A DNA stretch of 64,000 nt from Parapedobacter sp964498395 (GTDB taxonomy: Bacteria; Bacteroidota; Bacteroidia; Sphingobacteriales; Sphingobacteriaceae). A program made the translations under genes and the position numbers. Below are positions 18,083 through 25,669 of this stretch, in pieces; position 1 is the stretch's first letter, and every line of letters starts with the position of its first letter. The notes beneath the pieces were generated by a model. It did not search any database. It saw only the letters and a program-made list of their open reading frames with translations, and had not been told where the DNA came from. Where the stretch lies: NCBI GenBank assembly GCA_964498395.1, contig CAZCHE010000007.1, positions 182,461 through 246,460 of the forward strand, in the 5' to 3' direction.

Positions 18083-18997
18083 TTATCTAATTATTAACTC
18101 CCTTGGTTGCAGGCTGTCAGGCATCAATCCCGATTTCAAGATGATACGTTGACCTGAAACCCCATGCAAAAAAGCTGCAAACCCCATGCCTAAACTTTTA
18201 CGTGGTTCAGCATTAATGACGTAAACCGGACGAGATAGCGGATAGTTCCCTTCTGCTAAATCTGATTGAGATGGCTTGTAATAGCCATCACTTCCTGGTT
18301 TTCCCGCTTGGTTTCGTACTGCCAATACCTTTATCCCTTCTGCATACCTTTCTAAACTACTGTCTGGTCTTACAACCCAATTAAGCCCCACAACACCCAC
18401 GGATTGCGGCGTTTCATACACATGCTTCAATACTTCACTGTTTGAACTTAACGCGTATACACCGGTACTGGGTAACGAATCGACTCCGGCTAACTCCTTC
18501 AAGAAACGAACTGTACTCGAATTGGGGTTATCAAATACTAAGCGGCTCAAACGGCCTGACCCAGACGCCCCCCTTATTGCACCGATGATTTCATCGACCG
18601 TTAAAGTAGAATCTGGATTACGCTTATTCGCTATAAATGTAACAGCATCTGTTGCGAATTTCGTAACCCTTGGACTGAATTGCCTTGCTTCAAAGAACTT
18701 ACTTTCTTTTTCATTCAATTGCCTAGTCAACACAATCACTTCTGCAGTACCGTCTAACAGCTTCGCAACCACTTGGTTTTCTGGACCTCCGATTAACTCG
18801 ACACCGGTATGCTCATACAAGTGTTCGAAAACCGCCACTTGCTCCTCCATAATGGGCATCAAACTCTCATCCACCAATACCTTCAACCGCCCGGTTACGA
18901 TAGTCTGTTCGTCTTTAAGCTGCCGCTCCCCACCGCCACATGACCATAAGATAACGACAATCGAGATAACGAGCGGTAATAATAGTAATTTTTTCAT
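18083..18997 (-). CDS. PstS-like phosphate-binding lipoprotein
   Basis: A 304-residue protein with a lipoprotein signal: hydrophobic segment, then LWSC with the cysteine at about residue 20. The rest resembles PstS-family phosphate-binding proteins (SGSGRLSRLVFDNPNSSTVRF and VGVVGLNWVV regions). No pstC, pstA or pstB genes are nearby. It sits instead in a TonB/ExbBD operon just before the TPR protein, so it may be an envelope-anchored sensor or scavenger and not part of a classical Pst transporter. The ligand is inferred from family only. Confidence 0.82.
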   Translation of the reverse strand: MKKLLLLPLVISIVVILWSCGGGERQLKDEQTIVTGRLKVLVDESLMPIMEEQVAVFEHLYEHTGVELIGGPENQVVAKLLDGTAEVIVLTRQLNEKESKFFEARQFSPRVTKFATDAVTFIANKRNPDSTLTVDEIIGAIRGASGSGRLSRLVFDNPNSSTVRFLKELAGVDSLPSTGVYALSSNSEVLKHVYETPQSVGVVGLNWVVRPDSSLERYAEGIKVLAVRNQAGKPGSDGYYKPSQSDLAEGNYPLSRPVYVINAEPRKSLGMGFAAFLHGVSGQRIILKSGLMPDSLQPRELIIR

Positions 18998-19036
18998 AAC
19001 TTACAGAAAAAAAACTCATTTACCTAAAAAACCAAC

Positions 19037-19288
19037 CTACTTTGCCGTCCATAACCTCGCAAAACGAAAGAAAGAATAAACGACCAAGAGCACGCCAAAT
19101 AAAATCCGGTAAGTATGTTCCAATTGTATTGGAAAATCTTTCCAAAAGATAATAATAACTCCCAACACAAAATAAAACCCGAACATCGCCAGTCCCAAAA
19201 CAGACAGAAACCGCTTGGTGGGCGATTTCTGTCTTTTATATTGCCGACTGTTGCTATCGTTATCGCTATGATAATCTTGTCTGTCCAA
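19037..19288 (-). CDS. Small two-helix membrane protein
   Basis: An 83-residue protein with a polar N-terminus (about 25 residues rich in D, S, R, Q) and two predicted membrane helices (about residues 29-49 and 60-75). The C-terminus ends FFRFARLWTAK. It lies between tonB (six bases) and the PstS-like gene (39 bases), so it belongs to the operon. I recognise no domain. Its place suggests an accessory part of the TonB complex, which is inference only. Confidence 0.75.
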   Translation of the reverse strand: MDRQDYHSDNDSNSRQYKRQKSPTKRFLSVLGLAMFGFYFVLGVIIIFWKDFPIQLEHTYRILFGVLLVVYSFFRFARLWTAK

Positions 19289-19294
19289 TTGACA

Positions 19295-20131
19295 TTAGTT
19301 TTGCAAATTGAGGCGAATAGGCAACGTGTAAGCTACCCGTACAGGTCTTCCGTTTTGAATACCTGGACTCCACTTCGGTGCCTTCTGAAGCATTTTTACG
19401 GCAGCGTCTCCTGTATTATACTTCAAATCGCGCACCACCCTCAGGTCGGTCAAGCTTCCATCTCTTTCCACCACGAAAGAAATCTGTACCTGGCCGTTTA
19501 CACCAGCTTCGAGAGCCGCTTGAGGATACTGGTAGTTTCTAGAAACCCATTCCATGAATGCTTTCATACCACCTGGCGGCTCGGGCGCTATCTCAACCGA
19601 CTCGAAAATTTTGTCGGCACCACCTGTTTCCGTTACCTCTGCATCAATCTTACCTTCACCTACTGGCAAATCAATCCGAATCTCTGCATTGGGATCGCCC
19701 TCAATGGTTTTAGACCCTGGATCCGCCAGTTTTAACTGCTCTACCGTAGGGGGCTCTTCGTCTTGCACCTGCTCCGCAGGCACCACTTTGGGTTCAGGCA
19801 TCCGCACCTGATCTACACGTGGTGGGGGAGGCTCCACGGGTGGGGGGGGAGGTGGTTCCTCTTCATTAACCGGTGGCGGTTCAGAAAGCACCACCTCTGT
19901 TTCGAGAATACGCTCCACTGGGCCGCTATCCCCCGAACCAAAGCCAAGTATCCTGGCTATCGTCGGAGACAAAAGCAGCACCACAAAAAGAATGGAGGCT
20001 GACACCAACCCGATGTTTGTGGCCTTGGGCGACAGCTTGCGGAGCTCGTAGGCCCCGTAAGACTTATTGCGACCCTCGAACACCACATCGAGCCACTCCT
20101 TTTTAAAAATATCCAATTTAGAACCAATCAT
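19295..20131 (-). CDS. tonB: TonB-family energy transducer
   Basis: A 278-residue TonB-like protein. A cytoplasmic N-terminus (about 40 residues) precedes one membrane helix (NIGLVSASILFVVLLLSPTI). Next comes a periplasmic proline-rich spacer (EEEPPPPPPVEPPPPRVD) and a C-terminal TonB domain (YPQAALEAGVNGQVQISFVV, ending PIRLNLQN). It transmits proton-motive force from ExbB/ExbD to outer-membrane TonB-dependent receptors. The gene follows two exbD genes in the same operon. Confidence 0.94.
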   Translation of the reverse strand: MIGSKLDIFKKEWLDVVFEGRNKSYGAYELRKLSPKATNIGLVSASILFVVLLLSPTIARILGFGSGDSGPVERILETEVVLSEPPPVNEEEPPPPPPVEPPPPRVDQVRMPEPKVVPAEQVQDEEPPTVEQLKLADPGSKTIEGDPNAEIRIDLPVGEGKIDAEVTETGGADKIFESVEIAPEPPGGMKAFMEWVSRNYQYPQAALEAGVNGQVQISFVVERDGSLTDLRVVRDLKYNTGDAAVKMLQKAPKWSPGIQNGRPVRVAYTLPIRLNLQN

Positions 20132-20165
20132 AATAATATTTCGTTTATGTGGTGATCATTTGTTT

Positions 20166-20687
20166 TTAGTCATTATACAACCCATCCTGTTTCAGCATTT
20201 CAATCTCCTGCTCGAGGATCGTTCCGATCATGAACTGCCTAGCCTTCACAATATTCATCTCGTCAAGGATGTCTACTAAATTACGGTGAGTTGATTTTTC
20301 ACTTGGACGAATCACCACAATTAGTCCTTTCTCTGGGTCACCTGTGATTCGCGGAACTTCCTCCAGCTTTCTCAGTAAGACGGGGCGAATGCCATCTTTC
20401 CCGTAATTCACAATCTCAGGCCCCTCGATAAAGTTCCCGAATTCTCCCACATACCATTCGAGTTTGTTATTGGACCCTAAGACAAGCGTGAGTGTCCGCG
20501 TATCGGCAATCTCCAACCTATCTTCAGGATCGTCTTTGTTTTTATCCGGTAACGCAACATCCATTGCATTGGGCTTGTTGATCGACGTGGTCAACATGAA
20601 GAACGTGATCAACAGGAACGCCAAGTCCACCATCGCCGTCAAATCCACCCGTGGCGCCTGCTTACCCCCGGTATTTAATTCTGCCAT
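20166..20687 (-). CDS. exbD: ExbD/TolR-family protein, second copy
   Basis: A 173-residue biopolymer-transport protein with a single N-terminal helix (TAMVDLAFLLITFFMLTTSI) carrying the conserved membrane aspartate in MVDLAF, which relays protons in the ExbB-ExbD motor. The periplasmic domain (GLIVVIRPSEKSTHRNLVDI) is longer than in E. coli ExbD. It lies downstream of a first exbD gene and before tonB, as is usual in Sphingobacteriaceae. Confidence 0.92.
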   Translation of the reverse strand: MAELNTGGKQAPRVDLTAMVDLAFLLITFFMLTTSINKPNAMDVALPDKNKDDPEDRLEIADTRTLTLVLGSNNKLEWYVGEFGNFIEGPEIVNYGKDGIRPVLLRKLEEVPRITGDPEKGLIVVIRPSEKSTHRNLVDILDEMNIVKARQFMIGTILEQEIEMLKQDGLYND

Positions 20688-20722
20688 TGCATTAAAATCT
20701 TAATTTTTAAACCTTCTCTCCA

Positions 20723-21349
20723 TTAAAAATCCTCACGACGCAAGCTAGTGATCAGACTAAACTTGTTGACCCCTTGGCTTTGCAGCACATCCATCACTTT
20801 TTTCACTTCAGGATACTTTTCGTCTGCATCTCCTTTGATGGAAATCCGCATTTCCTGGTTGTTGATTTCCTTGGTTGCTACACGCGCAGAGTATATCCAA
20901 TGGAATAATTCATTGCTGAGGGCCTCGGTGGAATCTACAGGTACTCCAGGCTGTAAGCCCGGACGAGTCCGATCATTGGCATCCAAGTCGATCAGCTGCT
21001 TGAGGTTGCGAATCGGAACCCCAAAATTGTCCATCAGGGAAAAAGCAGCTTTGTCCTCTGTCGAAAACGGAATGGAATACTTTTCAGACATCAGCTCGAT
21101 CATCCTGGACCGCACGATCCGGTTGGCTACACCGAAGAAAACCTTTCCGCCGTCACCTACAGTGATCAGCGCGATGTCATCGTCGGGCAGTTTCACCTGG
21201 GTAACGGAGGCCGGTGTATCCACCTGAAGTGCTTCTGGTGCACGTGCCGTGGCCGTCAATATAAAAAATGTGAGCAGCAGGAACGCCACGTCGCACATGG
21301 CGGTCATGTCGATGGTCGTGCTGGCTCTTTTAATTTTTACCCTTGGCAT
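20723..21349 (-). CDS. exbD: ExbD/TolR-family protein, first copy, long form
   Basis: A 208-residue ExbD homologue. The membrane helix TAMCDVAFLLLTFFILTA contains the conserved aspartate in MCDVAF. The periplasmic part is about 70 residues longer than the usual ExbD because of an insertion between the first strand and the ISIKGDADEKYPEVKKVMDV region. It probably forms a hetero-oligomer with the second ExbD inside the ExbB pentamer (inference). It starts 83 bases after exbB. Confidence 0.92.
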   Translation of the reverse strand: MPRVKIKRASTTIDMTAMCDVAFLLLTFFILTATARAPEALQVDTPASVTQVKLPDDDIALITVGDGGKVFFGVANRIVRSRMIELMSEKYSIPFSTEDKAAFSLMDNFGVPIRNLKQLIDLDANDRTRPGLQPGVPVDSTEALSNELFHWIYSARVATKEINNQEMRISIKGDADEKYPEVKKVMDVLQSQGVNKFSLITSLRREDF

Positions 21350-21432
21350 AATATTTCAATTTTCTACTTACTTATTGATAAGATGCAACTCCACGCCGGA
21401 TTCCACAAATTATCCGGCAGAAAGTTCTATTC

Positions 21433-22263
21433 CTATTTGTGTGTCGCAGCGTAGGTTTGTACAATAGAGAACCCGGCCTCATCGATGGAATAGGTCAGCG
21501 TATCAATTTTGGAAGTGAAAATATTGTAGAATATAATCGCAAAAGTAGAAGTAGCGATACCTGTCGCTGTATTAATCAAGGCCTCGGAAATACCGTTTGC
21601 CAACTGTGCTTGGTCAGGAGCACCACCAGTTGCCAACGCCGCGAAGGCCTTGATCATCCCTGTTACTGTACCCAATAGACCTGTCAATGTACCAATCGCA
21701 ACCAGCGTAGCGATAATGGTCAGGTTCTTTTCCAACATTGGCATTTCCAATGCGGTGGCTTCCTCGATCTCTTTCTGGATAGCTACTGTTGCCTGCTCAG
21801 TATCAAGGCTAGGATTTGCGGAAACATCTTTGTATTTCAACAAGCCCGATTTGATTACATTGGCCACAGAGCCTTGCTGCTTGTCACATTCAGCGATAGC
21901 CGAATCAAGATTGCCACTGCTCAAAAGCGATTGAATTTTGCGTACAAAATTACCTACGTTGCCTTTGCCTGACGCCTTACCGATGACAATGAAGCGCTCA
22001 ATAGAGAACACCCACACCATCAGAAACAGGCCCAACAATACTGGCACTACATATCCAGCATGGTAAACCATCCCAAAGTAGTTCCCTGGTTTTGGTTGAT
22101 TCTCGGGGTTGTTGTCAATAAAGTTGTTTGGATCACCCATGATGAAATTCCACACACAGGCGCCAATTACCAAACAAATGATAATCGCCAGACTTGCAAA
22201 AACATTCGAAGTAGAATTGCCTTGCTCTTTTTTTGCTGAACTTGTTTTTGGTGCGTTTGCCAT
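21433..22263 (-). CDS. exbB: ExbB/TolQ/MotA-family proton channel subunit
   Basis: A 276-residue inner-membrane protein with an extra N-terminal helix (VFASLAIIICLVIGACVWNF) and the standard ExbB helices, including the conserved TLVAIGTLTGLLGTVTGMI and LINTATGIATSTFAIIFYNIF segments. It forms the proton-conducting channel that powers ExbD and TonB. It is the first gene of the seven-gene operon, with a candidate promoter at 22355-22383 and a leader hairpin at 22334-22352. Confidence 0.95.
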   Translation of the reverse strand: MANAPKTSSAKKEQGNSTSNVFASLAIIICLVIGACVWNFIMGDPNNFIDNNPENQPKPGNYFGMVYHAGYVVPVLLGLFLMVWVFSIERFIVIGKASGKGNVGNFVRKIQSLLSSGNLDSAIAECDKQQGSVANVIKSGLLKYKDVSANPSLDTEQATVAIQKEIEEATALEMPMLEKNLTIIATLVAIGTLTGLLGTVTGMIKAFAALATGGAPDQAQLANGISEALINTATGIATSTFAIIFYNIFTSKIDTLTYSIDEAGFSIVQTYAATHK

Positions 22264-22333
22264 TTTTCTGAATTTTTAGATTTTAATGTTGTTAAATATG
22301 ATTTTTAAGTGTTTTGTGCAAATTGAATCCTGA

Positions 22334-22352
22334 TTAGCTGCAATACAGCTAA
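22334..22352 (-). promoter_or_regulatory. Perfect leader hairpin upstream of exbB
   Basis: TTAGCTG and CAGCTAA form a perfect seven-base-pair stem with a five-base loop, beginning at or just after the predicted exbB transcription start. It may stabilise or regulate the long exb operon mRNA; no ligand or partner is suggested. Confidence 0.4.
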
Positions 22353-22354
22353 AG

Positions 22355-22383
22355 CAAATATAGTGTTTTAAAATAAAAACAAA
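22355..22383 (-). promoter_or_regulatory. Candidate promoter of the exbB operon
   Basis: On the minus strand TTTG (22383-22380) is followed after 17 bases by TATATTTG (22362-22355), an exact TAnnTTTG box. The spacing is slightly shorter than usual for Bacteroidota. The transcript would have an approximately 85-base leader. Confidence 0.5.
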
Positions 22384-22474
22384 ATCTTTGTAAGTAATTG
22401 TTAAAAAACCTCGATCTTCTTTTCAAAATTTAAGGAGTGCACAGCAGCAGCAGCATCAACACGTCCTAAAAAAC

Positions 22475-22499
22475 ATTGCTTCTATCATCCTGAAGCAAT
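22475..22499 (-). terminator. Bidirectional-type terminator after the SUI1-like gene
   Basis: ATTGCTTC pairs with GAAGCAAT across a nine-base loop. T-runs follow on both sides (six T on the minus strand, seven on the plus strand). On the minus strand it ends transcription from the SUI1-like gene before the exbB promoter. Confidence 0.6.
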
Positions 22500-22718
22500 T
22501 TTTTTACAATGAAAACTATTTTTTTTTGTAATTGCAAATTAATCATTCAAATATATATGATTTTAGCAACGCTTAAATGACATTTGTACATTTATTGAAA
22601 TTGGATACAAATCCGCCAATCTGACACAAAGAACTAGTTATCAATTCATTAAAACAATGGCGGCCAATGACTCCTTGATATGAATATAATTTATTTGTTA
22701 CGTCCAACCGACCTCCCC

Positions 22719-23066
22719 TTATCCACCCGATAACTTCGCCCGATATCCAGACTCGGTTAAAACATCCATGATACGCTGCCTGAAATCGCCTTGCACGATA
22801 ATGCTTCCATCCTTTACGCTCCCACCTACGCCGCATTTCTGCTTAAGCTGCTTGCCTAGCGCATTCAAATCTTCAAGCGTGCCCACAAATCCCGTTACTA
22901 ACGTAACGACCTTCCCTCCGCGCATCTTCTTGTCCAGTTTAACCCGAAGATCCTGTCGGGAATTAGGCAATGTTTCTTCCTCAGTGGGCAGTTCGTCGAA
23001 TTGGTACTCGAAGGTTTCGTCTGTCGAATACACGACACCACTGTATTTTTGCTTCCTTTTCTTCAT
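22719..23066 (-). CDS. yciH: SUI1/eIF1-like translation factor
   Basis: A 115-residue protein whose C-terminal 75 residues form the SUI1 fold (RVKLDKKMRGGKVVTLVTGF, then GVGGSVKDGSIIVQGDFRQR). Bacterial members (YciH type) resemble eukaryotic eIF1 and are thought to influence start-site fidelity on the small ribosomal subunit; the physiological role is not settled. The N-terminal 40 residues are acidic and poorly conserved. It lies 80 bases after the lipid kinase gene on the same strand. Confidence 0.9.
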   Translation of the reverse strand: MKKRKQKYSGVVYSTDETFEYQFDELPTEEETLPNSRQDLRVKLDKKMRGGKVVTLVTGFVGTLEDLNALGKQLKQKCGVGGSVKDGSIIVQGDFRQRIMDVLTESGYRAKLSGG

Positions 23067-23146
23067 GGTTATACTTTTATCGTTGATTCAACCAATCACT
23101 AAGGTATTGATTATGCACTGAAAAAGTAAATCGTTCAAACATAAAA

Positions 23147-24025
23147 TCAACAAAGTATCTTTAACGAACTCGGGATGACGCTTATATCCAACACTTCCCC
23201 CAATTCCTTTGGTTCGCCATCCACATGTACGGGATCGCTTGCCTCACGTACGATACGAATCTGCTTACCGGGAATGATCTCGATATATTCAGATTGATCC
23301 GCCGTCTTGTTAAACAAGTGGAACAACATCATCGGAAACGTGTACAACGGAAACTTGTGGACAATGCATACGTCTAACGCCCCATCTGTTATGGAAGCCT
23401 GCGGTGCGATATACGCATTATTTCCATACTGGGGTGAATTGGCCACACTGACCATGAAGGCTTCCCGTTCGATGGTTTCCCCATCGATGGTCAACTGGTA
23501 TCGTTTCGGCTTATAGGTGCTGATTTCGGTCAGCACGGTCTTCAAATAGCCAATCGGCCCACGAAGATTGGCTTGTGCAAACCGATCGCTTACGGATGCA
23601 TCAAACCCGATGCCGGCCATATTGAAAAAGAAATGATCATTGATCTTTCCGCTGTCTATCGCCATGCATTCAAAGTGGTTAAGCCTTCTTACTGCCGCTC
23701 GTTCATTCAATGGTATACCCAAATACAGGGCTAAACCATTCCCGGATCCTTCTGGCACAATCCCAAGCACCGTATCGGTCTGATTTAACGCAGAAGCAAT
23801 TTCATTAATCGTACCGTCTCCACCCACAGCGACTACCATATCGACGCCGGACGCCACAGCGGCCTTCGCCAATTCATATGCATGATTGACATGTTCCGAA
23901 AACACAAATTCGGCATCGTATTTCGTGGTATCAATATCCTCCGTCGCGCGCTTCTTAAAACCACTCTTCTTTTTTCCTCCGGATATCGGGTTAACAACAA
24001 ACAGGATACGCTTTTTCTCGCCCAT
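23147..24025 (-). CDS. Diacylglycerol/sphingoid-type lipid kinase
   Basis: A 292-residue protein of the DAGK catalytic family (YegS/BmrU type), which phosphorylates a lipid alcohol with ATP. Visible are the nucleotide-binding KRILFVVNPISGGKKKSG start, the GGDGTINEIASAL loop and GIVPEGSGNGLALYLGIP. The frame continues 42 bases upstream, but the family begins at MGEKKRILF, so the start is set at 24025. The lipid substrate cannot be told from sequence; sphingolipid or undecaprenol lipids are possible in this phylum. Confidence 0.9.
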   Translation of the reverse strand: MGEKKRILFVVNPISGGKKKSGFKKRATEDIDTTKYDAEFVFSEHVNHAYELAKAAVASGVDMVVAVGGDGTINEIASALNQTDTVLGIVPEGSGNGLALYLGIPLNERAAVRRLNHFECMAIDSGKINDHFFFNMAGIGFDASVSDRFAQANLRGPIGYLKTVLTEISTYKPKRYQLTIDGETIEREAFMVSVANSPQYGNNAYIAPQASITDGALDVCIVHKFPLYTFPMMLFHLFNKTADQSEYIEIIPGKQIRIVREASDPVHVDGEPKELGEVLDISVIPSSLKILC

Positions 24026-24191
24026 TAATATTATGGTATGGATTGCCCAGTGCAAATGTATCAGCAAAATACATATATTTTACGGATAGTGACAAGATTC
24101 ATGTAAAGTTAATATATGATGCATACCTAATTATTTGCAGATTACGATTACAGGCTGTTACCACAAATTCAATTTATAACGGTTCTTTGAC

Positions 24192-24221
24192 TTTGAAAAC
24201 AATAAAAGTATCGTAGATTTG
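24192..24221 (+). promoter_or_regulatory. Bacteroidota-type promoter of metK
   Basis: TTTG (24192-24195) and TAGATTTG (24214-24221) are separated by 18 bases and match the -33/-7 consensus exactly. A transcription start near 24228 would place the SAM-II-type aptamer at the very 5' end of the mRNA, which supports both calls. A second TTTG lies six bases upstream. Confidence 0.75.
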
Positions 24222-24229
24222 CACACGTG

Positions 24230-24305
24230 AAATGTGGATTGATTTGCGTATGATGGTAAAAAGGGCCGCATAAGATTGCAACCACGGTAAAAAAGTGCTA
24301 AAACC
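24230..24305 (+). promoter_or_regulatory. SAM-II-type riboswitch upstream of metK
   Basis: SAM-II core features appear in order: a P1 strand GTGG (24234-24237), the conserved TGATTTG loop (24240-24246), TTGCAACCAC (24276-24285) closing P1, an A-rich linker GGTAAAAAAGT, and the pseudoknot word GCTAAAA (24297-24303). The aptamer binds S-adenosylmethionine and lowers expression of SAM-related genes. Here it precedes SAM synthetase. The segment between the two conserved loop words is about 30 bases, longer than in the compact class, and can fold a small hairpin TGCG/CGCA (24245-24270). The core words match the family closely; I could not run a covariance search. Confidence 0.82.
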
Positions 24306-24320
24306 TACCCTGTTCGGTTT
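24301..24320 (+). promoter_or_regulatory. Hairpin competing with the metK riboswitch pseudoknot
   Basis: AAACC (24301-24305) can pair with GGTTT (24316-24320). The first arm overlaps the conserved GCTAAAA word needed for the SAM-II pseudoknot, so the two folds exclude each other. No T-run follows, which argues against a terminator. Confidence 0.4.
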
Positions 24321-24389
24321 ACACTACACTCCCGCCATACTTTTCATATTCACGATTATTTTATTTAGTTAACTTTCGAAGACAATAGT

Positions 24390-25643
24390 ATGCCCTATTT
24401 ATTCACCTCCGAATCCGTTTCGGAAGGACATCCAGACAAGATCGCCGATCAAATTTCCGATTCCCTTATCGATAACTTCCTGGCATGGGATCCCGATGCA
24501 CGCGTAGCGATAGAGACGTTAGTCACCACCGGACAAGTGGTATTGGCTGGTGAGGTTAAGTCCAAGATATACCTCGATGTACAAAAAATCACCCGATCGG
24601 TGATCGAACATATTGGATATACCAAGTCGGAATACATGTTTGAGGCCAACTCCTGTGGTGTACTGTCTGCCATACATGAGCAATCGCCCGATATCAATCA
24701 AGGCGTGGATCGGAAGGAGAAACAAGAGCAAGGTGCGGGCGACCAAGGAATCATGTTCGGCTATGCTAGCAATGAGACCGAAAACCTCATGCCATTGGCG
24801 CTCGACTTGTCACATCGGTTATTATATGAACTTGCGGCGTTGCGCCGTGAACACAGCGAAATTAAATACCTTCGGCCGGATGCTAAAGCACAAGTGACAT
24901 TGGAGTACGACGATAACCATGACCCCATACGCATCGATGCAATTGTGGTATCTACTCAACACGATGATTTTGGCGACGAGGCGGAAATGCTTGAACAGAT
25001 CAAGCATGATATCATCAACATCCTCATTCCGCGGGTGAAAGCGCAGTTGAAGCCGGACTTGCAAAAACTATTTACGGAAGACATCAAATACCACATCAAC
25101 CCCACCGGTAAATTCGTGATCGGGGGACCGCACGGTGATACAGGGTTAACCGGCAGGAAAATCATTGTCGACACCTATGGAGGCAAAGGTGGCCATGGTG
25201 GAGGTGCATTCTCGGGTAAAGACCCATCAAAAGTGGACCGCTCTGCGGCATATGCTACCCGACACATCGCCAAAAACCTAGTGGCTGCAGGCGTGGCCGA
25301 TGAAATCTTGGTGCAAATCTCGTATGCCATCGGTGTGAAGGATCCCATGGGCATCTATGTCAACACCTATGGCACCGCCAAGGTGGGGTTGACAGACGGC
25401 GAAATCGCCAACAAAATCCATGAACTGTTTGACATGACACCTTACGGCATCGAAACTCGCCTCAAATTGCGCAACCCGATTTACGCAGAGACGGCGGCTT
25501 ATGGTCACATGGGCCGCGAACCGCGTACCGTAACCAAAACCTTTGAAAACAGCAATGGCGAAACCACTACGGTGGACGTAGAGTTGTTTACTTGGGAGAA
25601 GTTAGATTACGTGGATCGGGTGAAAGAAGCTTTTGGACTGTAA
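24390..25643 (+). CDS. metK: S-adenosylmethionine synthetase
   Basis: A 417-residue enzyme making S-adenosylmethionine from ATP and methionine. Signature segments are all present: SEGHPDKIADQISDSLID, the GAGDQGIMFGYA loop, GGPHGDTGLTGRKIIVDTYG and GGGAFSGKDPSKVDRSAAY. The length is slightly above the E. coli enzyme (384), as is common in Bacteroidota. The gene stands alone on the plus strand behind a SAM-II-type riboswitch, so product feedback is expected. Its terminator lies inside the 3' end of the convergent fabD gene. Confidence 0.98.
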   Translation: MPYLFTSESVSEGHPDKIADQISDSLIDNFLAWDPDARVAIETLVTTGQVVLAGEVKSKIYLDVQKITRSVIEHIGYTKSEYMFEANSCGVLSAIHEQSPDINQGVDRKEKQEQGAGDQGIMFGYASNETENLMPLALDLSHRLLYELAALRREHSEIKYLRPDAKAQVTLEYDDNHDPIRIDAIVVSTQHDDFGDEAEMLEQIKHDIINILIPRVKAQLKPDLQKLFTEDIKYHINPTGKFVIGGPHGDTGLTGRKIIVDTYGGKGGHGGGAFSGKDPSKVDRSAAYATRHIAKNLVAAGVADEILVQISYAIGVKDPMGIYVNTYGTAKVGLTDGEIANKIHELFDMTPYGIETRLKLRNPIYAETAAYGHMGREPRTVTKTFENSNGETTTVDVELFTWEKLDYVDRVKEAFGL

Positions 25644-25669
25644 ATTTAGAAAAAGCAATCACCGTACGA

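Larger units (their letters stand above)
22264..22718. other. 455-base intergenic region between exbB and the SUI1-like gene
   Basis: AT-rich and without a credible gene. On the minus strand it holds the 3' end and terminator of the SUI1-like gene (hairpin 22475-22499), then the exbB promoter (22355-22383) and leader. A short CAGCAG run lies at 22442-22453. The frame open at 22573-22836 only shadows the SUI1-like gene. Confidence 0.7.
24026..24389. other. 364-base divergent region upstream of metK
   Basis: It holds the metK promoter (24192-24221), a SAM-II-type aptamer (24230-24305), a competing hairpin (24301-24320) and an AT-rich 5' leader of about 70 bases. The part nearest the lipid kinase start (24026-24180) shows no structure that I can name. 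Confidence 0.8.

Noticed and set aside
22442..22453. CAG repeat
   Set aside because: Only four units in non-coding DNA; too short to call a microsatellite of interest.
22573..22836. Open frame of 87 codons on the minus strand
   Set aside because: Its 5' half overlaps the SUI1-like gene in another frame and its 3' half lies in AT-rich intergenic DNA; it is a shadow.
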